Assembly (NCBI GenBank): GCA_014240065.1
Contig: JAAZXR010000028.1
Coordinates: 1 to 57,815 of the forward strand
Origin: Myxococcales bacterium
GTDB taxonomy: Bacteria > Myxococcota_A > Polyangia > Nannocystales > Nannocystaceae
Reading direction: 5' to 3'
Length of the DNA: 57,815 bases
A program made the translations under genes and the position numbers. Positions 1 through 7,694 of this stretch are shown one piece after another (position 1 is the stretch's first letter; every line of letters begins with the position of its first letter). Below the pieces are notes generated by a model, which had not been told where the DNA came from, did not search any database, and saw only the letters and a program-made list of their open reading frames with translations.

Positions 1-263
1 TAGCCGGCGTGTCCCGGGCAGTCCACGTGCGCGTAGTGACGCGCCTCGGAGCTGTACTCCACGTGCGCCGTCGAGATCGTGATGCCGCGCTAGCGCTCCT
101 CGGGTGCCTTGTCGATGTCCTCGAAGTTCACCTTCTCGGCCCAGCCGCGGTTCCCCAAGGTCTTGGTGATCGCTGCGGTGAGCGTGGTCTTTCCGTGATC
201 CACGTGTCCGATCGTTCCGATGTTTACGTGGGGCTTGTCGCGTACAAACTTTTCCTTGGACAT
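1..263 (-). CDS. tuf: Elongation factor Tu, N-terminal part, with in-frame stop
   Basis: The first 88 codons of EF-Tu read from the ATG at 263 and run off the window. EF-Tu carries aminoacyl-tRNA to the ribosome as a GTPase. The P-loop GHVDHGKT, the switch region RGITI and the G3 motif DCPGH are all present. The start is preceded by GGAGAAAACATC, a good ribosome-binding site. The gene follows four tRNA genes, as in E. coli tufB. Two positions are wrong for the family: codon 58 (90-92), normally Glu or another residue between EER and RGITI, is TAG, and codon 87 (3-5) is Gly where HADY is expected. Both lie close to the window edge. A sequence error, a collapsed mix of two tuf copies, or a decayed copy could explain this. 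The family call is certain; whether the gene is intact is not. Confidence 0.9.
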
Positions 264-324
264 GATGTTTTCTCCGGTGTTGTTGCCTGTGGGCTGTCTA
301 GCGTTGAATTTAGGTGACGAGGGG

Positions 325-397
<73 letters not shown>

Positions 398-437
398 GGG
401 TTTGTGGGGGTGGGGTTCATGGACCTGGCGACGTTGG

Positions 438-510
438 AGCGGGAGACGAGGTTCGAACTCGCGACATTCAGCTTGGAAGGCTGACGCTCTACCAACTGAG
501 CTACTCCCGC
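438..510 (-). tRNA. tRNA-Gly (anticodon TCC)
   Basis: A 73-nt cloverleaf with acceptor stem GCGGGAG/CTCCCGC, anticodon loop CTTCCAA giving TCC, and T-arm GAGTTCGAACCTC. CCA is not encoded. It occupies the glyT position of the thrU-tyrU-glyT-thrT-tufB arrangement. Confidence 0.96.
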
Positions 511-536
511 GGGAAGTCGAGCATCCTCGACTTCGG

Positions 537-619
537 TGGATGGGGAAGGATTCGAACCTTCGTAGCGAAAACGCGGCGGATTTACAGTCCGCTCCCTTTA
601 ACCACTCGGGCACCCATCC
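537..619 (-). tRNA. tRNA-Tyr (anticodon GTA)
   Basis: An 83-nt class II tRNA with a long variable arm, acceptor stem GGATGGG/CCCATCC, discriminator A, anticodon loop CTGTAAA giving GTA, and T-loop TTCGAAT. CCA is not encoded. It occupies the tyrU position in the operon. Confidence 0.96.
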
Positions 620-695
620 GTGGTGTTGTGTTGCTAATTTAAGTGGTGTCTGGAGAGTCCGGTCCGGTCGAGGAGGCCGCCTCTCCACTCGATGG

Positions 696-768
696 AGCTG
701 GCGAAGGGAGTTGAACCCATAACCCCCTGATTACAAATCAGGTGCTCTGCCAATTGAGCTACGCCAGC
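696..768 (-). tRNA. tRNA-Thr (anticodon TGT)
   Basis: A 73-nt cloverleaf with acceptor stem GCTGGCG/CGCCAGC, anticodon loop TTTGTAA giving TGT, and T-loop TTCAACT. It is the first tRNA of the operon (thrU position), about 115 nt downstream of the predicted transcription start. Confidence 0.96.
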
Positions 769-893
769 GAATGGTCGGGAAGTCCTTTGTACGTGATCGA
801 GAAGAGTGTCCTAGTTGAGCGCCGCACTCGTCGGCGTCGTGGGAGAGAATCAGAGCGGGGCGACACCCACCGTGCGTGCGTGACGCGGGCCGC

Positions 894-923
894 TGTATAT
901 CTCCCACGGCTCGCCTCAGTCAA
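894..923 (-). promoter_or_regulatory. Promoter of the tRNA-tuf operon
   Basis: On the minus strand TTGACT (918-923) and TATACA (894-899) are separated by 18 nt, close to the sigma-70 consensus. A GC-rich discriminator (GCGGCCCGC) follows, as is usual at stable-RNA promoters under stringent control. It is the only strong promoter seen between the tRNAs and the upstream gene. The rest of 769-1065 holds no gene. Confidence 0.7.
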
Positions 924-1044
924 TAGGTTTAGGCGGGCAAAAGTCGCGGAGTCCCGATGAAAACGAGCCGCGAGCGGCCGCCGCCATTTTCGACCGCCCG
1001 TGAAAACGCGCAAAAAACGCCGCCACCCACCTCCCCAGGACCGC

Positions 1045-1079
1045 AAAAAACCCCGGGAATGAGCCCTACAGAGGGGTTT
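1045..1079 (-). terminator. Probable Rho-independent terminator after the TPR lipoprotein
   Basis: On the minus strand AAACCCC (1073-1079) pairs with GGGGTTT (1048-1054), enclosing a small AGGG/CCC-type hairpin, and six T residues end the structure. The 5' arm overlaps the last codons of the gene at 1066-2352. It would separate that gene from the tRNA-tuf promoter downstream. Confidence 0.5.
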
Positions 1080-2352
1080 GGACCGGGAGGAAGCGCTGGC
1101 GAGCGTCTGAATCGGCACGAGAACGCCCCCACGGACCCGCCGGTTCGATCGCAGCGCGATCTCCGGCGAGATCGGACAGTGGCGCGGTCGGCTTGCCGAT
1201 CGCGGTGTCCCCCGACAACAACACCCCCTGAAGTCGCGCCAGTTTCTCCTCCGTCTCCTCCACGAAGCGATTGTCGTAGCCGAGCCGGGTCGCGGTCTCC
1301 AGATTCTTCTCGAACACCCAAATGGCCTTATTCACCACCGGCCGCAGCTGCAGCTTGAGGGTCTCGTAATACTCCTTTCGCTGCCCGTCATTGAGCCACT
1401 CCGGCACCGGCGCGACCATGAGCGCGTCGTAGAACTCCTCAAATAAGGAGCCAAGCTGCAAGCCAGCCGCGGACACCCAGTACACGTGCTTCGCGCGAAT
1501 CGTGTCGTTGTAGGCCTCTTGGGCCGAGATCAGCAGCGCCAATTTCTTCTCAAAATCGTCCGCCATCCTGGTCTCAGGGAGGCGGATCGGCGCCGCACGA
1601 AATCGGCGGTGGATCACCGCGGCCCGGTAAAAACGAGCCATCCCCACGAAGAAATAGTCGGGCAGACGTTCCTCGTGCTGGGCGCGCTCCAGCATCGGCT
1701 CGGCCTCCTTGAGGATCTGTTCGGCCTGCTCCAACGCGTCGAGTTGATAGTGGGCGTAGGCGCGGCGCACCTCCGCTTCGATTCGCTGCGCGAGCCTCCC
1801 CCCAGAGATCTTTGCGGCGCGATGATACAGCGCCGCCGATTCCTCCCACGCCTCAAGCTCGGCGTGGCACGCCCCCGCCCGCATCCACGCCTCGCGACGA
1901 TACTGCCTCGCCGACGCATCCTCGAGGCGGCCCGCGAATTTTGCCAGCCTCGACCAGGACTCGGACGCTGCCGCGAAGTCCCCAAGTTTCTCATGAGACT
2001 CGGCCACCCCACGGAGCGCCTGAATCCGATCGACTGGGGGGAGGTCGACGCGCCGCAGCACTGACGAGAACTGCACGAGCGCGGCGGGATACTCCCGCGC
2101 GTCGAACGCCCGCGCCCCATCGGCGAGGGTGAAGACGTCCGCCTCCTCCATCGATGGGCCGCTACCACCGGCGCGTCCTGCGGTGGCGGCAGTTGGAGAC
2201 GGAGGCCCGCTTTCGTCGGGCGATCTCTCGCTGCCCTCGGCGCGGGGCGGCGCGGTCGCGCAACCGCCGAGCGCCGCCGCGAACGCGAGCGCACCAGCTC
2301 CTGCCCAGACCGAGCCCCCCCTTCTTCTTAAGCCTCGGTCGACGCGGACCAC
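1066..2352 (-). CDS. TPR-like lipoprotein of unknown function
   Basis: A 428-aa protein starting with GTG. Residues 1-31 form a lipoprotein signal with an Arg-rich n-region, an Ala-rich core and lipobox LGGC (Cys31). A Pro/Ser/Gly-rich linker follows to about residue 65. Residues 75-330 are helical with alternating Ala, Leu and Tyr/Phe, in the style of tetratricopeptide repeats (for example the stretch YPAALVQFSSVLRRVDLPP). The C-terminal 45 residues look disordered. TPR lipoproteins usually bind partners in the periplasm, but no specific partner is suggested here. The downstream neighbour is the tRNA-tuf operon and the upstream one is the HEAT lipoprotein on the same strand, 67 nt away. Confidence 0.75.
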   Translation of the reverse strand: MVRVDRGLRRRGGSVWAGAGALAFAAALGGCATAPPRAEGSERSPDESGPPSPTAATAGRAGGSGPSMEEADVFTLADGARAFDAREYPAALVQFSSVLRRVDLPPVDRIQALRGVAESHEKLGDFAAASESWSRLAKFAGRLEDASARQYRREAWMRAGACHAELEAWEESAALYHRAAKISGGRLAQRIEAEVRRAYAHYQLDALEQAEQILKEAEPMLERAQHEERLPDYFFVGMARFYRAAVIHRRFRAAPIRLPETRMADDFEKKLALLISAQEAYNDTIRAKHVYWVSAAGLQLGSLFEEFYDALMVAPVPEWLNDGQRKEYYETLKLQLRPVVNKAIWVFEKNLETATRLGYDNRFVEETEEKLARLQGVLLSGDTAIGKPTAPLSDLAGDRAAIEPAGPWGRSRADSDARQRFLPVQTPL

Positions 2353-2419
2353 CTCCCCGAGTGTGGCACGTCTCCAGCGTCCGCGCAGGCCGGGAGGACC
2401 GCCCGCGTCTCTTGAGCGG

Positions 2420-4084
2420 CTATCGACCCAGGGTCGCCAACGCGTGGCGCACCTTGATCACTGAGAGCTGGTATTTGGCATTCATCGAGCCCTTCTCGGC
2501 GTCGAGTACCGCCTGCAGATCGTCAGCGCACGACGCACATTCGGCGTGGCGAGCCATGCGTTGGGCGAGCAAGGCCACCGTCGCGCGACCGTCCGGGTTG
2601 TGGACTTTAAATGCCTTCGAGATGGCCGCGGCGGCCTCTCCATCCTCCGGTGCGAGGCGGCTCAACTGCATCGCGGCGACCTCTCGGTTGAACCAGTCAG
2701 CCGAGGCGTCCGTCGCGACCGTCGCGTAGCAGGCGGTGTCTTTCTTGCACTTTTCGAGGGTGTCGATCCCCTTCGCCCAGCCGGATTTTTCCAGGCCCGC
2801 TTTCACGTCTTCGTTCTTGCTCGCCTCCACGAAGGTGGCGCGCAGCATGGGGGCGTCGTCGGAGTTCGCGGCGAGCACGAAGAATCGCGCCCCCTCCCAT
2901 CGCAGCTCGTACTTGTACTCAGGCTTCACGATGGCGTCGTCGCTGTACTCCGCCTTGGTGACCACGTTCGCTAGACACTCCACGGCCTCTTTACCCCCGA
3001 TGTAGCCGAGGGCTTCGGTGATGAAGTCCATGTCGCCCGGGTTTTGTGAAGACAGCGAACACTCGCACAGTGGCGCGACCGCGCTCTCGTCGCCGATGAA
3101 TCCAAGCTGCCGGGCGATGCTCCCACGGAGCGCCCCCGCCTGTGGATCGGGATCCTCCGCCGAGCCGCAGTCGGATCGCGGCATGAACGCGATCAGCGGA
3201 CCCGCCGCGGCGGGGTCGTCGAGGGCGCCCAGGAAACGCGAGTAGATGAGCTTCACAGCGTTGTCGTCGAGCCCCTGATCCGCCGCGAGCTTCAGGGCCT
3301 TCGCGTTCTTGCCCTCGAAGACGTTGAGGACCGCGTCGACCCCCGGCTTACCGAAGCTCACGATCGCCAACATCGAGCGATTGAACACGTCGGTGCTCGA
3401 GGCCGCGTCCGGCAAGCGCAAGGTGGCCAGCACGACCGCGTCGAGCGCCTTCGGATCTTTGAGCTTCCCGAGGGCTCGAATGGCCTCTCGGTGGATGGCG
3501 CGCGGCTGCTCCGCCGCGGGCACCTCGAGCGCCTTGATCAGCACGTCCACCGCCTGCTTGTCCCCCAACTCACCGAGGGTGCGCACGTAGTCGCGTCGGG
3601 CTTGGCCCTCGCGCTCCCCCTTGTCCTTGGAGGGGTTGTCGATGGTCGCGTCGAGCTGCTTGACCAGCGCGGGCACTACGGAGACAGCTTTGGCCTTTCG
3701 CACCCCTTTCAACGCCAGCAGCGCCCCCTTGTAGCCCTCTCCGGTGCCGTCGAGGACGATGGCTTTCTCCCACACCGGCGACGCCGACGCCGAGCCGATG
3801 TCCAAGGCGATCTCAAGCATCTGGAGGCGAGACTCGGGCGCGGTGTCCCAGATCTCCGCGAACGCGGGCATGGCCTTCGCCGCGAAGTCGTCCATTCGCG
3901 CCTGGTCTCCGCTCTGGTGGACCGCCTTGGCGAGCCGCGCGAGCTGACCGAGGGCCAACGCCCGAGACTGGGGCTCCGACAACTTCTCTGTGTGGGTTTC
4001 GATCGCGTTTGGATCTTTTTTGGAGCAACCGGGCGCGCTCGCGAGCGCGGCACAGACGATGGTGAGGGCGGACAGACGACGCAT
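2420..4084 (-). CDS. HEAT-repeat lipoprotein
   Basis: A 554-aa protein from the ATG at 4084. Residues 1-20 form an export signal ending APGC, a slightly non-standard lipobox (Pro at -2). The body is made of repeated helical pairs typical of HEAT/PBS-lyase-like repeats: segments such as VPALVKQLD, DVLIKALEVP, AIRALGKLKDPKALDAVV and PLIAFMP recur. Such proteins act as protein-binding scaffolds; no enzyme motif is visible. The in-frame extension to 4261 lacks a signal and is rejected as the start. The ATG has no Shine-Dalgarno sequence but has TACCAT exactly 6 nt upstream, which suggests a leaderless mRNA. Confidence 0.78.
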   Translation of the reverse strand: MRRLSALTIVCAALASAPGCSKKDPNAIETHTEKLSEPQSRALALGQLARLAKAVHQSGDQARMDDFAAKAMPAFAEIWDTAPESRLQMLEIALDIGSASASPVWEKAIVLDGTGEGYKGALLALKGVRKAKAVSVVPALVKQLDATIDNPSKDKGEREGQARRDYVRTLGELGDKQAVDVLIKALEVPAAEQPRAIHREAIRALGKLKDPKALDAVVLATLRLPDAASSTDVFNRSMLAIVSFGKPGVDAVLNVFEGKNAKALKLAADQGLDDNAVKLIYSRFLGALDDPAAAGPLIAFMPRSDCGSAEDPDPQAGALRGSIARQLGFIGDESAVAPLCECSLSSQNPGDMDFITEALGYIGGKEAVECLANVVTKAEYSDDAIVKPEYKYELRWEGARFFVLAANSDDAPMLRATFVEASKNEDVKAGLEKSGWAKGIDTLEKCKKDTACYATVATDASADWFNREVAAMQLSRLAPEDGEAAAAISKAFKVHNPDGRATVALLAQRMARHAECASCADDLQAVLDAEKGSMNAKYQLSVIKVRHALATLGR

Positions 4085-4090
4085 GCGGCC

Positions 4091-4096
4091 ATGGTA
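4091..4096 (-). promoter_or_regulatory. -10-like box for a leaderless start (HEAT lipoprotein)
   Basis: TACCAT on the minus strand, followed by GGCCGC and then the ATG at 4084. The 6-nt spacing puts the expected transcription start on the A of ATG. No -35 element is evident. Confidence 0.4.
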
Positions 4097-4339
4097 CCAG
4101 ACCTTGCGTAGGCAGCGCGTTCCATCCTTGGGCGGCCCGCGGCAAGCGCTCAGTTCGATCGCCCGGCCTCCTGGCCGCGACGCGAGCGCGCGAACCGACG
4201 AGCGCGCTCGACAAGCGGCGCGCTCAACCGGGACGTCGTTTATCGCCGACACACCGAGCAACCTCGCCGACGCGCCCTCGCAGCGCCCGACCGCGCTCGA
4301 CGGGCGCGCGCGTGTCGGTGCGGTGCCACGCCCTCCCCG

Positions 4340-4987
4340 CTAGGAGCGGCGGCTCGCCTTGCGCTTGCCGCGTGCGGGGACCTTGGCCCGGGTCCGTTTC
4401 TTGGCGGCTTTCTTCTTGGCCGCCTTCTTGGGCGCCTTCTTCGCCACCCGCCCCCGCGCAGTCTTTTGTCCCGCACGAAGATCGGAGTGGGTCACGACCA
4501 GGGTGCGCTCTTCATCGCTCGCCCCCGAAGTCGCGACCGATGATTTCGCCTTCGTCGTCGTCCGGGTGGTCGGGCGAGAGACGGACTTGGCGCGGGACGA
4601 GGTCCGCTCGCGGGACGAGCGGGCGCGGGAGACACCGGACGAGCGGGTGAACCCTTCCGACGCGGCGCTGTGCACTTGTCCGCGGACCGCCGCCCCCTCG
4701 GCCATCGACAGCACCCCCCCCTTGACGTTCCCTACCACCCGCGCAGTGGACGTGAGGATCACCGCTTCTTGCGCGGTCACGTCACCGACAACGACGCCTG
4801 AGACCTCAACGCGATGCGCCTGCACCGTCGCCTCGACGACGGCGTCCGCGCCCACGAAGAGCCCTCCTGCGAGACGGATATCCCCCTCGACGCGTCCTTC
4901 GATGTGCAGGTCCTCTTCGCCTTCGATGCGGCCGCGTACGGTCGTCCCGGCGTCGATGACTGCGATATGTTTTTGCCCTGAGCGCAT
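4340..4987 (-). CDS. Bactofilin with histone-H1-like basic tail
   Basis: A 215-aa protein. Residues 5-112 are a bactofilin (DUF583) beta-helix, seen as repeated short V/I-G-x-V-x-G strands such as GRIEGEEDLHIEGRVEGDI. Bactofilins polymerise without nucleotide into cytoskeletal filaments that position cell-wall or chromosome-segregation machinery. Residues 113-170 are a Ser/Arg/Thr-rich linker and residues 176-215 are extremely Lys/Arg/Ala-rich (KKAPKKAAKKKAAKKR), like histone H1 tails. It is the last of three bactofilin genes, 16 nt after the second. By analogy with BacNOP of Myxococcus xanthus, where one member has a basic C-terminus, the tail may bind a partner or DNA; that is inference. 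Confidence 0.9.
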   Translation of the reverse strand: MRSGQKHIAVIDAGTTVRGRIEGEEDLHIEGRVEGDIRLAGGLFVGADAVVEATVQAHRVEVSGVVVGDVTAQEAVILTSTARVVGNVKGGVLSMAEGAAVRGQVHSAASEGFTRSSGVSRARSSRERTSSRAKSVSRPTTRTTTKAKSSVATSGASDEERTLVVTHSDLRAGQKTARGRVAKKAPKKAAKKKAAKKRTRAKVPARGKRKASRRS

Positions 4988-5003
4988 CGTGTGGTTCTCG
5001 CGA

Positions 5004-5318
5004 TCAGTTCGTCATGTCCACGCTGCCACGATACGAGGCGCCCTTGGCGATCTCGACGTTCGACGCCTGGATGTCACCGGTCACGCGAGCCTCCGGCGTA
5101 AGTTCGGCCGACTCTTCCGCCTGGATGTCGCCGGTCACGCTCCCGGCCACGGCGACGCTGTTCGCCTCGACGTTGGCTTCGAGTGTCCCCTCTCGCTCCA
5201 CGGCGAGGTGGCCGTCGACGCTGACGCGCCCTTTAACAGTGCCGAGCACGACGACGTCGTCACTCCCGGTCACCTCTCCGTCGATGACGATACTATTGCC
5301 GATTACGGTTCCACTCAT
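5004..5318 (-). CDS. Bactofilin, short form
   Basis: A 104-aa protein consisting almost only of the bactofilin beta-helix: repeated motifs VIDGEVTGSDDVVVLGTVKG, VEANSVAVAGSVTGDI and VTGDIQASNVEI. The start at 5318 is chosen because AAGGAGA lies 5 nt before this ATG and because the protein then begins, as its family does, with the first beta-strand. The longer in-frame reading from 5417 overlaps the preceding gene and adds nothing homologous. It sits 73 nt after the first bactofilin and is probably co-transcribed and co-polymerised with its neighbours. Confidence 0.9.
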   Translation of the reverse strand: MSGTVIGNSIVIDGEVTGSDDVVVLGTVKGRVSVDGHLAVEREGTLEANVEANSVAVAGSVTGDIQAEESAELTPEARVTGDIQASNVEIAKGASYRGSVDMTN

Positions 5319-5391
5319 GATGTCTCCTTGAAATGCGTTGGTGCTCCAAAAATCTGTTGCGTCGCCCGCGAGAGATGCCTCGGACTCCCCA

Positions 5392-5760
5392 CTACCGCAG
5401 CCGCCCTCGACCGACATCCGCCGGGAGAGGAACTTCCATGTCGATGGTCCCGTCGATGATCGCGCCGTCTCGCACGATCACTCGAGGAGCGCGGACGGTC
5501 CCAGTCACGCGCGCCCCTCGGTCCAAAACGATTCGGTCGCTGGCCACGAGGACTCCGGCGACCGTGCCTGCGACCTCGGCGCTCGTCACATGAGCTTCGG
5601 CGTCGAGCAGCGCGCCGTCGGTGACGGTCAGATGCCCCGTCAACGCGAGCTGTCCCTCGAGCTTCCCTTCGACCGTGAGGTCTTCATTTCCGCTCAGATG
5701 ACCGCGGACCTCTGTGTGACTTGCGAGGACCGTTGGGAGTGTGCGTGAGGAGCCGGGCAT
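5392..5760 (-). CDS. Bactofilin, first gene of the triplet
   Basis: A 122-aa protein with a single DUF583 beta-helix (residues 10-112; repeats such as VRGHLSGNEDLTVEGKLEG and VAGTVAGVLVASDRIVLDRG). It has short flanks and no membrane segment, so it should be cytoplasmic and filament-forming. It ends 73 nt before the second bactofilin. An intrinsic-terminator-like hairpin stands just 17 nt upstream of the ATG, so expression may be attenuated or the gene may follow an unannotated RNA. No clear Shine-Dalgarno sequence is seen before this ATG. Confidence 0.9.
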   Translation of the reverse strand: MPGSSRTLPTVLASHTEVRGHLSGNEDLTVEGKLEGQLALTGHLTVTDGALLDAEAHVTSAEVAGTVAGVLVASDRIVLDRGARVTGTVRAPRVIVRDGAIIDGTIDMEVPLPADVGRGRLR

Positions 5761-5773
5761 GAACGTGCGCTTT

Positions 5774-5801
5774 CAAAAAAGCGGGCACCGAGGCGCCCGC
5801 C
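5774..5801 (-). terminator. Intrinsic terminator or attenuator before the bactofilin genes
   Basis: On the minus strand GCGGGC, an 8-nt loop (GCCTCGGT) and GCCCGC are followed by TTTTTT. It has the form of a Rho-independent terminator. The ATG of the first bactofilin follows 13 nt after the T-run. There is no recognised minus-strand gene upstream. Confidence 0.6.
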
Positions 5802-6247
5802 AACTTGCATGGGCAGGCTAACAACGCGGCTACAGACCGGTCAAGACGCATCGACACCCGACGAACCTGTCCACAGGCGGTGCGCCGGCACACGCCACCA
5901 CCCTCGTCCGGCCTCGCCGCTTCGAGCACTGCCGGACAGACGGACGCCCACGCCTGAACTGCCCCACATCGGCGCCCGTGCGACGATCCGGCCGGGACCC
6001 GCCGCGCCGAACCCCGCCGGTCGTGGCGGCGATCCCGGTGAGGTGACGACGCGCACTGACACCGGCCTATCGAACGGGACCGTCGCCGCTCATCGCCCCG
6101 TTTGGGCCGTTTGCGCCCTCCTGCGGGCGCGGCGAGCCCGCGGGCGTAGGCGGCCGTCCCATGACTCTAGGCCCAAGCTGCCCTCAAAGAATGTCGATTT
6201 TCGGTTTTTGGATGCTAAGACCCCATCGACGCCGAGCGCTTAACGCC
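5802..6247. other. Intergenic region without recognised gene
   Basis: About 450 nt between divergent genes: the bactofilins to the left and glutamate-cysteine ligase to the right. It must hold both promoters. Reading frames here have no family signature. The minus strand was checked by eye for RNase P, SRP, tmRNA and 6S hallmarks and none was found. The terminator at 5774-5801 leaves room for a small RNA on the minus strand. Confidence 0.4.
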
Positions 6248-7669
6248 GTGAACCGAGTCACCAAACCCCCTGGCGGAGGCCCCTCTCCCCTCAAACCCAA
6301 CCAACTCGTGGAGTGGTTCGAGGACGCCTGCAACGAGGGTCCTCAGCTCATTGGGACCGAGCACGAGAAGTTTGGAGTCGCGTTTGACGCGGATCGCGGC
6401 GCCTTCACGCCGATCGATTATGAGCACCACGTGCGACCAATGCTCGCCGACCTCGTCGCACGGCACGGTTGGGCCGTGGGAGCGGACCGGGGGACCGCGG
6501 GCGAGATCGTGGCGCTCTCGCGGGACAACGCCTCGGTCACGCTCGAGCCCGGCGGGCAGCTCGAACTGTCTGGGGCGCCGTTTCGAACGATCCACGAGAC
6601 CTGCGCCGAGTTCTCCGCGCACCAAGGGGAGCTCGACGATGTCGCCCGGCGCCATGGCGTCACGCTCATCGCCTCCGGGTTTCATCCGTTCGCGACCCGA
6701 GAAGAGATCCACTGGATGCCCAAGGGGCGCTACGGGGTGATGCGCGAGTATCTCCCCACCCGAGGCGCCCGAGCGCTCGACATGATGACCCGCACCGCGA
6801 CGGTGCAAGCCAACTTTGACTACAAGAACGAGCTCGACTGTGGCCGACGTCTGCGGCTCGCGGCCTCACTCACCCCCGCCCTCGTGGCGATGTTCGCAAA
6901 CTCCCCTTACCGTGACGGCCTGCACCACGGCGTGCGCTCAGAGCGTTCGGCCGTGTGGGAGGAGGTCGATCCAGACCGCTGCGGGCTGCTCGATATCCTC
7001 TTCGATGAGGACTTTTCCTTCGGCAAGTACGCGCTGTGGGCCCTCGAAATTCCGATGTTTTTCGTGAAGAGATCCGGCCGCTATCTCCCTTACCACGGCA
7101 CCTTCTCCCGCTTCATTGAGGACGGTATGATCCTCGAGGACGGCTCCACCACCCGGCCCACGGAGGCGGATTGGCGGCTCCACCTCAACACCTTGTTCCC
7201 GGAGGCTCGCCTCAACCCCTTCATCGAGCTGCGGACCCCTGACTCCGTCGACCGAGACCTCATCTGCGCGCTCCCGGCGTTCGCGAAGGGGCTGTTGTAC
7301 GACGACGACGCGTTGAGCGAGGCGCTCGAGCTGACCCGTGGACGAACGCTTGAACAGCGTCGCGAGGCGTGGCGGACCGCGCGAACCGCCGGCCTCGGCG
7401 CGCCCGATTTGCTGGCCGAATGCCTCAAGCTGCTAGAGATCTCCGAGCGAGGGCTCACGCGCATCGCCGCCCGCGACAACTTGGCAGAAGATGAGACGAA
7501 GTTCATGGCCCCGTTGCGCGCCCGCGTCGACGCCGGGCGCAGCCCCGCCGACGAGGCGCTCGAGACGCTCGGAACTTCGCCGGCGCCGGGGGGCCGCGCG
7601 AGCGGCGTCGCCAAGCTCACGCGCCACTACTACTACGCCGGCGCCTACCCCAACGAAGCGCTCTCTTGA
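6248..7669 (+). CDS. gshA: Glutamate-cysteine ligase, plant/alphaproteobacterial type
   Basis: A 473-aa member of the GCS2 family, which joins glutamate to cysteine with ATP in the first step of glutathione synthesis. Diagnostic segments are IGTEHEKFG, LEPGGQLELSG, the ATVQANFDY block, SPYRDG, and the C-terminal LNPFIELRTPDS. The protein ends YYYAGAYPNEA. The GTG at 6248 is preferred because homologues begin about 15 residues before the LVEWF segment, but Met codons at 6161, 6191 and 6212 are in frame and no Shine-Dalgarno sequence decides. No gshB is in the window, so the product could serve glutathione or another gamma-glutamyl thiol. Confidence 0.92.
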   Translation: MNRVTKPPGGGPSPLKPNQLVEWFEDACNEGPQLIGTEHEKFGVAFDADRGAFTPIDYEHHVRPMLADLVARHGWAVGADRGTAGEIVALSRDNASVTLEPGGQLELSGAPFRTIHETCAEFSAHQGELDDVARRHGVTLIASGFHPFATREEIHWMPKGRYGVMREYLPTRGARALDMMTRTATVQANFDYKNELDCGRRLRLAASLTPALVAMFANSPYRDGLHHGVRSERSAVWEEVDPDRCGLLDILFDEDFSFGKYALWALEIPMFFVKRSGRYLPYHGTFSRFIEDGMILEDGSTTRPTEADWRLHLNTLFPEARLNPFIELRTPDSVDRDLICALPAFAKGLLYDDDALSEALELTRGRTLEQRREAWRTARTAGLGAPDLLAECLKLLEISERGLTRIAARDNLAEDETKFMAPLRARVDAGRSPADEALETLGTSPAPGGRASGVAKLTRHYYYAGAYPNEALS

Positions 7670-7694
7670 GGCTCGTCGAATTCGCGACCACGAG

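Noticed and set aside
90-92. UAG recoding as an explanation of the tuf stop
   Set aside because: TAG is the natural stop of pilC, the first bactofilin and the HEAT lipoprotein, all ending where their families end.
5802-6160. RNase P RNA, tmRNA, SRP RNA or 6S RNA on the minus strand
   Set aside because: No GGAAAGTCC, TTCGACAGG, GGAAGCAGCC or 6S-like closing helix was found by eye; only a covariance search could exclude divergent forms.
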